DNA from: Candidatus Gastranaerophilales bacterium
GTDB taxonomy: Bacteria > Cyanobacteriota > Vampirovibrionia > Gastranaerophilales > Gastranaerophilaceae
DNA: 42,107 nt
NCBI GenBank assembly: GCA_900770525.1
Contig: CAAHDT010000041.1
Location: 1-42,107 of the forward strand
Direction: 5' to 3'
Positions within the stretch are counted from its first letter, which is position 1. Each line of letters starts with the position of its first letter. This document shows positions 16,946 through 24,573 of the stretch, piece after piece. The translations under genes were made by a program, and so were the position numbers. The notes beneath the pieces are model-generated. The model was not told the DNA's origin, made no database searches, and saw only the letters and a program-made list of their open reading frames with translations.

Positions 16946-17503
16946 TTATGCAAAATAATCCATCATTAACGATTGAATGAATGCATTTTGTGCCTTCACT
17001 CCGTTAACAACCCTTTCTGGCTCATGCAACATTTCTACAACGGGCAAGTAACTTTCTTCGCCAACAAGATCAACCATATCAGCCCCCGCCATTACACCGT
17101 ACCTACAATCGTCACTTTCCAAATAGTCTTTATTTATGACAAATTCGTTTAGTGGTTTTTTAGCGATATTTCTGGTGAGTTTTGCTATAAATGAAAATAT
17201 TGGCAAGTTTTTATCGCAAACTTCAACTTCCTGCTGGTTTAAAAGTACAAAATTATCGTTCCAATCCCCATCCTCATCAGTATAAGGGCGACTAACACAT
17301 TCAATATTCACAAAATCTTTGTTTAGTGGATTTATAAAATGTCCACCGGTTTTCTTTAGAATATTTTTGAATTCTGTCAAGTCTTTGCCATCTTTATCAT
17401 CTGTCAATTGGATGTTAGATTGATACACTTCGACAGGTTCTTCTCCTATATTAGCTATTGTTAAATAACCTGCGTTCTTAAAACCTGTAAAACTTACTTG
17501 CAT
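16946..17503 (-). CDS. hypothetical acidic protein, 185 aa
   Basis: No family recognised. It begins MQVSFTGFKNAGYLTIANIG, is acidic and soluble, and has no signal peptide. AGGAGAAAAAT stands immediately before the ATG, a good ribosome site. It is a single-gene unit: a strong hairpin follows the stop, and the upstream 296-base gap holds the terminator of the YkgJ-like gene. Confidence 0.65.
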   Translation of the reverse strand: MQVSFTGFKNAGYLTIANIGEEPVEVYQSNIQLTDDKDGKDLTEFKNILKKTGGHFINPLNKDFVNIECVSRPYTDEDGDWNDNFVLLNQQEVEVCDKNLPIFSFIAKLTRNIAKKPLNEFVINKDYLESDDCRYGVMAGADMVDLVGEESYLPVVEMLHEPERVVNGVKAQNAFIQSLMMDYFA

Positions 17504-17580
17504 ATTTTTCTCCTATACGCATTTCAAAACTTCTAAAAAATTTTTTTGCTACACTTAGAAAAATTTTTACAAAAAGATAA

Positions 17581-17614
17581 AAAAAGACCTCTTTATTTTG
17601 ATTATCAAGAGGTC
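17581..17614 (-). terminator. terminator of the YkgJ-like gene region
   Basis: On the minus strand GACCTCTT (17614-17607) and AAGAGGTC (17593-17586) form an 8-bp stem followed by TTTTT. It lies 186 bases after the stop of the YkgJ-like gene. The stretch between (17615-17799) is AT-rich, and I see no convincing gene in it. Confidence 0.8.
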
Positions 17615-17799
17615 AAGGTTGGTTATTTTGGTTATGTTATAGTATTGTTATGGTTATAAATTCAGTGTTTAGTATGTTTTTTGTACTGGTACTAAGGCTC
17701 CTAAAAATATTTTTTTGCGCATTAAAATATAACCATTTACAAAACTTTACATGAACAATTTTGTAATCAGTTAAATATCCCAAGCCCCAATAGCGAGAA

Positions 17800-18228
17800 T
17801 TATAAAGGAGTTTTCTTTTTGGAAACTTTTTCTAACACCTTGGCAAAAGGAACTATTGGTACCATTTTGTACCCACAATCATCAGAAAGAGCTCCTCCCA
17901 TTGAAAATAACTCTTCTTGCGGGTAGCGCCTGCAAATTCCTGGACGTGATTTGTGGATTTTGCATTTGTGTGTTTCTGGATCGAGGTTTTGGCATTCAAA
18001 CACCAAACCCGTTTCATCCTTATCGATAACTTTCAGATAGGTATAAAAACGGTGTAAATATTGTAACTTTTTAAACTCTTCTTCATCTTGAATGACGTGT
18101 TTAAAATGTTTTACATAAATCTTGGTACAGCATTTTCCGCAAGCCTTACATTTGCCGGTGCGGTAATATTTTCGTCCAAGAATTTTTGATAAAATAAATT
18201 TTTTTACACTTAATACAAGATTTTCCAT
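17800..18228 (-). CDS. YkgJ-family cysteine cluster protein
   Basis: A 142-aa protein of the YkgJ/CxxCxxCC family, thought to bind zinc or an Fe-S cluster through its cysteines. It shows CKACGKCC near 23-30, CQNLDPETHKCKIHKSRPGIC with RRYP in the middle (about 83-106), and a later DDCGY. The biochemical role is unproven. The N-terminus is basic (VKKFILSKILGRKYYR). No Shine-Dalgarno is visible; the start codon lies inside a 12-bp inverted repeat, which could regulate it. Confidence 0.85.
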   Translation of the reverse strand: MENLVLSVKKFILSKILGRKYYRTGKCKACGKCCTKIYVKHFKHVIQDEEEFKKLQYLHRFYTYLKVIDKDETGLVFECQNLDPETHKCKIHKSRPGICRRYPQEELFSMGGALSDDCGYKMVPIVPFAKVLEKVSKKKTPL

Positions 18229-18253
18229 GTTACCAATATGATAACATGGAAAA
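18221..18253. promoter_or_regulatory. 12-bp perfect inverted repeat over a start codon
   Basis: TTTTCCATGTTA (18221-18232), 9-base spacer, TAACATGGAAAA (18242-18253). The ATG of the YkgJ-like gene (minus strand, 18228-18226) is in the left arm. It could be an operator or, as RNA, a hairpin that hides the start codon. Confidence 0.55.
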
Positions 18254-18281
18254 CTATACTTTTTAATTTAATAATTTATTA

Positions 18282-18446
18282 CTAAAGAGATTTTGCTTCA
18301 TAATCTCGTTCAGCCACTGAGCCCGAACATTCACATACAAATTTTAAGCATTTGTCGACAAATGCTTCGACAGCGCTTAGTTCATTTTGCAAATTTTCGT
18401 AATTAGTTTCTTTTTTGTTTTCTCTAACAAGTTCGTTGTAGTTCAT
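18282..18446 (-). CDS. small hypothetical protein, 54 aa
   Basis: This short gene begins MNYNELVREN and ends YEAKSL. It is supported by AAGGAG 9 bases before the ATG. It is acidic, with three cysteines (DKCLKFVCECSG), and has no membrane segment. It lies upstream of the YkgJ-like gene on the same strand (53 bases apart) and may be co-transcribed with it. Codons 28-35 lie on a perfect 22-bp palindrome. No homologue is recognised. Confidence 0.6.
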   Translation of the reverse strand: MNYNELVRENKKETNYENLQNELSAVEAFVDKCLKFVCECSGSVAERDYEAKSL

Positions 18447-18660
18447 TTACATATCTCCTTAAAAAACTTCACGTGTTTGTATACGGATAATATGCCCCAA
18501 AACTTTAAACTTTTAACAAATTTGTTACAAAATTAAATATTTCCTTCTTTTTATCTCAAGACTCAAACTAAAGCCGCAGATTAAAATTATATTAAAATAT
18601 TGAGTCAATCTTTTATTTGTAATATAATTTTCTTATTGTTACATAGAAGAGGAGAAGAAA

Positions 18661-19470
18661 ATGATAGATAAAACAGCAATAATTCACCCATCAGCGCAAA
18701 TTGCAGATGACGCAATTATCGGACCATATGTCGTTATTGGTGAAAACGTTAAAATCGGAAGTAAAACAAGAGTAATTGCAAATGCATATATTGAACATGC
18801 TGAAATTGGTGAAAGATGCACAATTTCTCCTTTCGCTACAATCGGTTCAGAACCTCAAGATTTAGGTTATAAAGGGGAAGAAACAAAAGTTGTGATTGGT
18901 GATGATACCATTATCAAAGAAAACGTTACTATCCACAGAGGGGCTGCTTGTGGCGACTTCACAACAAGAATAGGAAATAAGTGCTTACTTATGGTTGGTT
19001 CTCATATTGCTCACAACTGTGTTCTTGCTGATCAAGTAATTTTAGCAAACTTAGTAACACTGGGCGGTCACGTTCACGTTGGGTTCGGGGCGTTTGTTGG
19101 CGGAATGAGCGTATTCCACCAAAATATCAGAATCGGTGATATGGCTATTATCAGTGGGTTCTCTGCATCTCGCCAAGATATTTTGCCGTACTCTAAAGGA
19201 GAAGGCAGACCTCCTGTTCCGCGCGGTTTAAATGTTGTTGCACTAAAACGTCGCGGTGTTTCTCAAGAAGTTAGAAATAATATGAATTTAGCATTTAAAT
19301 TATTAATCTCTGATGAGTATAATACAACTCAAGCAATTGAGAAAATTAAATCAGAAATTCCGACAAACGAATATATTGAAAAAATGATTGATTTTGTTAA
19401 AACTTCTAAAAGAGGAGTGCTCTTGAAATCGCATAAGTCTGGGCACGAATCTTTAGAAAGCGAAGATTAA
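18661..19470 (+). CDS. lpxA: acyl-ACP--UDP-N-acetylglucosamine O-acyltransferase
   Basis: LpxA performs the first step of lipid A synthesis, so the cell has a lipopolysaccharide outer membrane. The 269-aa protein is a left-handed beta helix of hexapeptide repeats, with SHIAHNC at 114-120 (H118 corresponds to catalytic His125 of E. coli), GGHVHVG, and GLNVVALKRRG before the helical C-terminal domain. AGAGGAG lies before the ATG. Other lpx genes are not next to it, and a terminator follows. Confidence 0.96.
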   Translation: MIDKTAIIHPSAQIADDAIIGPYVVIGENVKIGSKTRVIANAYIEHAEIGERCTISPFATIGSEPQDLGYKGEETKVVIGDDTIIKENVTIHRGAACGDFTTRIGNKCLLMVGSHIAHNCVLADQVILANLVTLGGHVHVGFGAFVGGMSVFHQNIRIGDMAIISGFSASRQDILPYSKGEGRPPVPRGLNVVALKRRGVSQEVRNNMNLAFKLLISDEYNTTQAIEKIKSEIPTNEYIEKMIDFVKTSKRGVLLKSHKSGHESLESED

Positions 19471-19482
19471 TTCATAAGATTA

Positions 19483-19513
19483 AAAACCCTCTTCCTAATC
19501 GAAGAGGGTTTTA
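19483..19513 (+). terminator. terminator of lpxA
   Basis: A perfect 12-bp stem (AAAACCCTCTTC/GAAGAGGGTTTT, 19483-19494 and 19501-19512) has a 6-base loop. It ends in TTTT, with no longer T-run beyond. Confidence 0.85.
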
Positions 19514-19542
19514 GTTAATAATTATATAAGGAGAAAGTTTTT

Positions 19543-20646
19543 ATGGAAACAATTTGGGATAAATATGCAAAAGTGCTTGTAGATTATTCTACAGAAGTTA
19601 AAAAGGGTGATATTGTACAAATCAGAGGTACGAGTATTTACGCTAAAGATTTAGTTAAAGCGGTTTACAAGAGAGTGTTGCAACTTGGCGGTCACCCTAT
19701 TCTTAGGACTTCATTTGAAGATTTTTCAGATATTTTTTTGAAATACGCTTCTGACGAACAACTTGATTATGTAGACGAGATGACCAAACTTGAATATGAA
19801 AAGGTAGATAAATTTATTTCTATCGGTGCCCCTATGAATACAAAGAATTTGGCAAAAGCAGATATTAAAAAACTTGCACGCCGTGGAAAAGCAACAAAAC
19901 CGTTATCTGAATTGTTAATGAAGCGTTCTGCTGATGGTACTGCAAGTTGGGTTATAGCAGATGTTCCAACTCATGCTCTTGCACAAGAGGCAAAAATGTC
20001 GTTTGATGAATATTCCGAATTTTTGTTTAAGTCTTGTTATTTAGATTTAGAAAATCCTGTCGCAAAACTACAAGAGCTTGACGAAAAACAAACTAAATGG
20101 GCTAATTATTTAAATAATGTCAAAAAGTTACATATTACAGGTGAAAAAACTGATATCACATTTAATGTTGAAGGTAGAAAATGGATTAGTTGTTCAGGGA
20201 AAAACAATTATCCTGACGGTGAAGTCTTTACCTCACCGGTTGAAAATGGAATAAATGGAGAAATTTATTTCGATTTCCCTCAAATTTATAGGGGAAATGA
20301 AGCTGACGGCGTTCATTTGTGGATAGAAGACGGGAAAGTTGTAAAGGCAAAAGCAGATAAAGGAGAAGATTACTTAAATGCAATGTTTGATATGGATGAA
20401 GGTTCTCGTGGAATCGGTGAAATTGCAATCGGCACAAATGAGGAAATTCAAGATATCACTGGCAATATTTTATTTGATGAAAAAATTGGAGGTGCAATCC
20501 ATATGGCAGTCGGAGCTTCTTACCCTGAAACAGGTGGGAAAAACGTATCCGGTTTGCATTGGGATTTAATTAAAAACATGAAAAATGGCGGAAAAATTTA
20601 TGCTGATGACGCATTGATATATGAAAACGGAAAATTTTTAATCTAA
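19543..20646 (+). CDS. M29-family aminopeptidase
   Basis: A cytosolic metallo-aminopeptidase of the AmpS/thermophilic M29 family, 367 aa, the usual length. The metal-ligand regions of the family are visible in the second half: NNYPDGEVFTSPVE (Glu), HMAVGASYPETGG and SGLHWDLIKNM (His and Asp), ending GGKIYADDALIYENGKF. AGGAGAAAG lies 5 bases before the ATG. The ROK kinase follows after 66 bases with no terminator, so the two are probably co-transcribed. Confidence 0.93.
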   Translation: METIWDKYAKVLVDYSTEVKKGDIVQIRGTSIYAKDLVKAVYKRVLQLGGHPILRTSFEDFSDIFLKYASDEQLDYVDEMTKLEYEKVDKFISIGAPMNTKNLAKADIKKLARRGKATKPLSELLMKRSADGTASWVIADVPTHALAQEAKMSFDEYSEFLFKSCYLDLENPVAKLQELDEKQTKWANYLNNVKKLHITGEKTDITFNVEGRKWISCSGKNNYPDGEVFTSPVENGINGEIYFDFPQIYRGNEADGVHLWIEDGKVVKAKADKGEDYLNAMFDMDEGSRGIGEIAIGTNEEIQDITGNILFDEKIGGAIHMAVGASYPETGGKNVSGLHWDLIKNMKNGGKIYADDALIYENGKFLI

Positions 20647-20712
20647 CAAATTGATTGTCAGTAATATTTTTTTGTCATATCATAAAACAAGATTAATTAA
20701 GGAGAGATAAAC

Positions 20713-21663
20713 ATGGTAAAAAACAGAATTGGTATAGATGTTGGCGGTACAAACGTTAAACTTGCCCTTGTCACAAGTGAAGGGAAAATTATTTATTCAA
20801 ATTCAATCCCAACTCGTGCTGAAATGGGGTATGAATATACTGTTGACAATATTAAACAAGCAATAAGAGATTTATTGAAGGAAACAGCAGTTAACCCTAA
20901 AGATATTGAAGGTATCGGTTTCGGTTTCCCTGGGCAAGTTGATTACAAATCAGGTATCGTAAGACTTGCACCGAACATCCCCGGGTGGGTTGACGTTCCA
21001 ATTGCCAAAATGATTGAAGACGAATTCCACATTCCAACACGTGTTGATAATGACGTTCGTTGCGCAGCTCTCGGAGAATTGAATTTTGGAGCAGGTAAAG
21101 GCTGTGAAAACTTAATCTGTATTACAGTTGGTACCGGAATTGGTTCAGGTTTAATTGTTAACGGAAAGCTTGTACGTGGCGCCTCAAATGCTGCAGGTGA
21201 AATAGGTCATATAAAACTGCAAATTCATGATGGACCAATTTGCGGTTGTGGTGATACAGGTTGCTTGGAAGCATTTGCTTCGGGGCCTGCAATTGTTGCT
21301 ATGGCTGAAGATTATATTAAGGGTGGAAAATCAACTAAGTTTAGGGAACTCGCTAATCCTGATATTACCCCTTATATCGTATGTGAAGCAGCGAAAGCTG
21401 GCGACCCTGTTGCGAAAAGAATTTTCACTATTATGGGCGAATATATCGGAGTTGGTTTGGCAAGTGTAGTTAACCTTCTTAACCCTGAAAAAGTTATTAT
21501 TGGTGGTGGTGTTGCTGAATCCGGTGACTTTTTAATGGAACCGTTAAAAGAAACATTAAAAAAACGTGCAATGAAAATTGCAGGTGAAACAGTTGAAGTT
21601 GTTCCGGCACAACTCGGAAACACTGCAGGTGTTATCGGTGCAAGCCTTTTGATTGAAAGTTAA
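20713..21663 (+). CDS. ROK-family sugar kinase (glucokinase-like)
   Basis: A cytosolic ATP-dependent hexose kinase. The 316-aa protein has the phosphate loop IGIDVGGTNVKLALV (4-18), the sugar-binding DNDVRCAALGE near 113, the conserved GTGIGSGL, and the ROK zinc motif CGCGDTGCLEAFASG near 177-191. Glucose is the likely substrate by similarity to bacterial ROK glucokinases; N-acetyl sugars cannot be excluded. There is no HTH domain, so it is not a NagC-type repressor. AAGGAG precedes the ATG. Confidence 0.94.
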   Translation: MVKNRIGIDVGGTNVKLALVTSEGKIIYSNSIPTRAEMGYEYTVDNIKQAIRDLLKETAVNPKDIEGIGFGFPGQVDYKSGIVRLAPNIPGWVDVPIAKMIEDEFHIPTRVDNDVRCAALGELNFGAGKGCENLICITVGTGIGSGLIVNGKLVRGASNAAGEIGHIKLQIHDGPICGCGDTGCLEAFASGPAIVAMAEDYIKGGKSTKFRELANPDITPYIVCEAAKAGDPVAKRIFTIMGEYIGVGLASVVNLLNPEKVIIGGGVAESGDFLMEPLKETLKKRAMKIAGETVEVVPAQLGNTAGVIGASLLIES

Positions 21664-21683
21664 TTAATCAAGATGTAAAGACT

Positions 21684-21716
21684 AAAAAAGCTCCCTCTAA
21701 ATGGGGAGCTTTTTTA
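21684..21716. terminator. bidirectional terminator
   Basis: The stem AAAAAAGCTCCC/GGGAGCTTTTTT has a loop of about 8 bases. It ends the ROK gene on the plus strand, and its A-run gives the matching T-run for the convergent 93-aa gene on the minus strand. Confidence 0.88.
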
Positions 21717-21719
21717 TAT

Positions 21720-22001
21720 TTATGTTTCTCTGATATAATAACTGCTTTTTTGAGGAGAATCCTCAATGATAAGTCCTTTGATATTATCAAACCAAGCACA
21801 AATTTCTGCGACATCTTTGTTGTAATTTCTTGCAAGTGAAACTGCTGCATTTCTTTTTTCTTGATCCGGAAACATAATTTTTGTTCCGCCAACAAGGAAT
21901 ACATAATTCAATTTTTGTCCCTTGTCATAAACTTTTTTTGAAACCAAAATACTGTCTTTGTCAAAGTTGACATTACCAATGCTAATTTTTTCGGACTTCA
22001 T
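21720..22001 (-). CDS. hypothetical protein, 93 aa
   Basis: No family recognised. It begins MKSEKISIGNVNFDKDSILV and is soluble with mixed alpha/beta character. AAAGGAG stands 7 bases before the ATG, which supports it over an overlapping frame at 21668-21904. It is convergent with the ROK kinase gene. The gap to the HD-GYP gene (22002-22275) holds an inverted-repeat cluster, described separately. Confidence 0.65.
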   Translation of the reverse strand: MKSEKISIGNVNFDKDSILVSKKVYDKGQKLNYVFLVGGTKIMFPDQEKRNAAVSLARNYNKDVAEICAWFDNIKGLIIEDSPQKSSYYIRET

Positions 22002-22160
22002 AGTGTTTCTCCTTTATATCACCTAATCGTTTTTAATCTACTTATATTAAGTACATGTTTTTGTCCAAACTAACGTATAATAAAATAATCGTTACAATCC
22101 GTAATGTTTAAAAATGCTTGAAAATCACACTTTTATCGTATTTTTCGGAAATTTCTTTAA

Positions 22161-22193
22161 ACTAAAGTATGAATAATCTCATACTTTAGTATG
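22161..22193. promoter_or_regulatory. inverted-repeat cluster upstream of the HD-GYP gene
   Basis: ACTAAAGTATGA (22161-22172), 6 bases, then its exact complement TCATACTTTAGT (22179-22190). The right arm also forms CATACT-TT-AGTATG (22180-22193). There are therefore three AGTATGA/TCATACT half-sites about 85 bases before the start codon. This looks like an operator for a dimeric regulator. Confidence 0.55.
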
Positions 22194-22275
22194 AAATTTT
22201 ATGAAAATTATTAAAGTTTTTTGCATGACATGCCGTATATAAATACAAAAGCATGCAAGTAGAAGGAAAAAATCA

Positions 22276-23571
22276 ATGGCAAACAAAGATTCAAACGTAT
22301 CACTTTTTGGTCAATCAGAAGAATATATTGTAGGGAGCGATCCTATAGAAGAAATTTTTGCTTTGAATTTAGGTGATTTTATTTCAGAACATCTTATATC
22401 AGATGATTTGGCTAAGAAAATCGGTTCTAACGTCAAAGATAAAAAAGAACGATTAAAAAGTCAGCTAGAAGAACTTGTTTCAATATACTCTTTGAAAAAT
22501 ACTTTATGTGTTTTGAATTTTGAAACAAAAGAAGACTACGCTATTTATACAGCCATTGCACATTCTATCGTCCAGATGCTTGAAGTTGAAAAGTGTAACA
22601 TTTATCTTGCAAAAGATTTTGCAAGAGGGATGGCAAACCCTGATTTTGATTTGGTTCTTGTTGGAACATCAGTTGAAAATCTTTATCGTGGCGGGTTCAA
22701 ATACAGTGAAAATTCTATTATAAGTGTTGCTTTTGCAGAACGCCAAACACTTAGCGCAAATGGTGTTGTTGCAGTACCTATGTATTGCAATTCCCAAAAT
22801 GTTGGCGTTATTGCAATGGAAGACAAAAAATCAAATTTAATTGCAAAAGAATATCTTGCCCTTGTTGAAAGTATGGCAAAATTGTTTGCAACATCAATGA
22901 CTTTGCAAGGTGAAATTGATAACACAAATATTCTTATTGCGGATGAAGAATCACATATGAGTGATTTGCAACATTCAAGAGCAGAGCTTACTGCCTTAAT
23001 TGGTGACTTGTGCGACTACCAACAAAGTTTTGTAGAAAATCTTGCAAGAGCGGTTGATATCAAAGGTCGTTATAACGTTTCACACTCTAAGAATACCGCA
23101 GAATTGGCACGTAAAATCTGTAAACAACTTGGATTAAATGAAAAAACTACCGATTTAATCTATTATGCAGGACTTTTGCAAAATATTGGTAAAATGATTT
23201 TACCTGACAAAATATTCACTACGAGCGGAAAACTTTCTGCGGAAGATTTAAAATTAATGCAATCACAATCTAATGTTGGCGTTAATTTGTTGATGAATAT
23301 TAACTTCTTGTCAGAAGTTGTTCCATATATAGTTTATCAAAAAGAGCGCTATGACGGTTCAGGTTCTCCGGAAGGTTTGAAGGGAATGTCTATTCCATTC
23401 GGTTCAAGAATTATTGCTGTTGCAGATGCATATAGTGCAATGACTTCTGATAGGGCGTACAGAAAAGCAATGACGACCGTAAAAGCGATGTCAATAATGC
23501 AAGAAGAATCAGGCAGAAAATGGGATCCCGCAGTTGTAGATGCCTTGGCAGCTTGTGTTGAAACTAATTAA
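22276..23571 (+). CDS. GAF-like/HD-GYP protein with degenerate catalytic site
   Basis: A 431-aa cytosolic protein. Residues ~60-220 resemble a GAF sensor; residues ~255-431 align with HD-GYP cyclic-di-GMP phosphodiesterases. The first histidine motif (SHSKNTAELA) and the late DAYSAMTSDRAYRKAM are kept. Three key motifs are changed: LLHD is LLQN (302-303), the YHHE motif reads YQKE (354-357), and DGSGYP is DGSGSP. Metal ligands are therefore missing and hydrolysis is unlikely; it may bind a nucleotide or a partner instead. AGAAGGAAAAA precedes the ATG. A canonical HD-GYP protein is encoded 1 kb downstream. Confidence 0.88.
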   Translation: MANKDSNVSLFGQSEEYIVGSDPIEEIFALNLGDFISEHLISDDLAKKIGSNVKDKKERLKSQLEELVSIYSLKNTLCVLNFETKEDYAIYTAIAHSIVQMLEVEKCNIYLAKDFARGMANPDFDLVLVGTSVENLYRGGFKYSENSIISVAFAERQTLSANGVVAVPMYCNSQNVGVIAMEDKKSNLIAKEYLALVESMAKLFATSMTLQGEIDNTNILIADEESHMSDLQHSRAELTALIGDLCDYQQSFVENLARAVDIKGRYNVSHSKNTAELARKICKQLGLNEKTTDLIYYAGLLQNIGKMILPDKIFTTSGKLSAEDLKLMQSQSNVGVNLLMNINFLSEVVPYIVYQKERYDGSGSPEGLKGMSIPFGSRIIAVADAYSAMTSDRAYRKAMTTVKAMSIMQEESGRKWDPAVVDALAACVETN

Positions 23572-23586
23572 TTTTTGTCATATAAT
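23558..23586 (+). promoter_or_regulatory. coaD promoter
   Basis: TTGAAA (23558-23563), exactly 17 bases, TATAAT (23581-23586). It overlaps the last codons of the HD-GYP gene and would start coaD transcription near 23593. Confidence 0.8.
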
Positions 23587-23619
23587 TTCTCCGGTACACT
23601 ATTGCGGAAAGGAATTTGT

Positions 23620-24123
23620 ATGAAAATCGCAGTATATCCGGGAAGTTTTGACCCTATTACGAAAGGACATTTGCATATACTCAAAGTTGGTGCCGAAATT
23701 TTTGACAAGGTTATTATCGCTGTTGCCAAAAATCCGGACAAAAAAGGTTTTTTGCCAACCGATGAACGTGTGAAGCTTATCAAAGAAAGTATTACTCACC
23801 TTGATAACGTTGAGGTTGATAGTTTCGAAGGGTTGACTATTGAATATGCTAAAAAATGTGGTGCAAAAGTCTTGATAAGAGGATTACGTGCGGTTTCAGA
23901 CTTTGAATACGAATTGCAATTATCTCAAGCAAACAGTGCTTTGTGCGAAGAAATTAGAACAGTGTTTTTGACAACAAAACCAAAATATAACTTTATTTCT
24001 TCAAGTACAATTAAAGAAATTTATTTAAATAACGGGGATATTTCAAAATTCGTTCCGCAACCTGTTTTTGACTACTTGATGAAACGAAAAAGTACGATTG
24101 AGCCATCCAATCATATCATTTAG
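23620..24123 (+). CDS. coaD: phosphopantetheine adenylyltransferase
   Basis: CoaD makes dephospho-CoA from 4'-phosphopantetheine and ATP. The 167-aa protein has the nucleotidyltransferase motif YPGSFDPITKGHLHI (6-20), LIRGLRAVSDFEYELQ near 88, and ISSSTIKEIY near 127. The start is 23620, with AAAGGA 6 bases upstream; an in-frame ATG at 23575 would place the promoter inside the gene. Its stop overlaps by 4 bases the end of the convergent 65-aa gene. Confidence 0.96.
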   Translation: MKIAVYPGSFDPITKGHLHILKVGAEIFDKVIIAVAKNPDKKGFLPTDERVKLIKESITHLDNVEVDSFEGLTIEYAKKCGAKVLIRGLRAVSDFEYELQLSQANSALCEEIRTVFLTTKPKYNFISSSTIKEIYLNNGDISKFVPQPVFDYLMKRKSTIEPSNHII

Positions 24124-24317
24124 ATAAACCAAACTAAAATTGCTGCAACCAAACACAATATAAATATTACCCAAGAAACAATATCACCTGATGAAATTGA
24201 TTTTTGTGGTGATGCATGTGATACATTTTGTGAAATAACATCAAACGTATCGTTCCCGCAGTCACAGTATTGAACACGGTTTGGGTATATTTTTTGGCAA
24301 ACTCTACATTTAAACAT
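24120..24317 (-). CDS. small zinc-ribbon membrane protein, 65 aa
   Basis: The N-terminus is a zinc-ribbon knuckle pair (FKCRVCQKIYP and YCDCGND, four cysteines). A polar linker follows, then one C-terminal membrane helix (IVSWVIFILCLVAAILVWFI). Such tail-anchored ribbon proteins are common but functionally undefined. There is no clear Shine-Dalgarno; a TATAAT lies 11 bases before the ATG, so the leader would be very short. It overlaps the coaD stop on the other strand. Confidence 0.7.
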   Translation of the reverse strand: MFKCRVCQKIYPNRVQYCDCGNDTFDVISQNVSHASPQKSISSGDIVSWVIFILCLVAAILVWFI

Positions 24318-24573
24318 AACTTAATTCTATTATATCTAAAACGTTTTTTCAAGATTAATTTATGTAAAAATATAGAAAATTAGGGTTTAAACAAATATCA
24401 AAAAGAGTTATACTACTAATGTAGTAATAAAAAGATAGTGTGCACAATTGCCATCTATATGGCGTATTGTAAATTGTGTTTTAAAGTGTAGAATAATTCT
24501 TAAGGAATGTTAAGATTAAAAATAATTTTAACAATTTACCGATTTTATGGTTTTTACTAAAATGTGTAAGTAG

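Noticed and set aside
17669..17722. A 17-codon ORF on the minus strand (MRKKIFLGALVPVQKTY) between the YkgJ-like gene and its terminator
   Set aside because: It has no ribosome site and is too short to distinguish from chance in an AT-rich gap.
21668..21904. Alternative minus-strand frame overlapping the 93-aa gene
   Set aside because: It has no ribosome site and runs over the terminator; the 93-aa frame has AAAGGAG at correct spacing.
24430..24485. Nested inverted repeats (CACAATT/AATTGTG around GCCAT/ATGGC) upstream of the GGDEF gene, considered as a riboswitch
   Set aside because: The stems are short and interrupted and match no riboswitch consensus I know, including cyclic-di-GMP classes.
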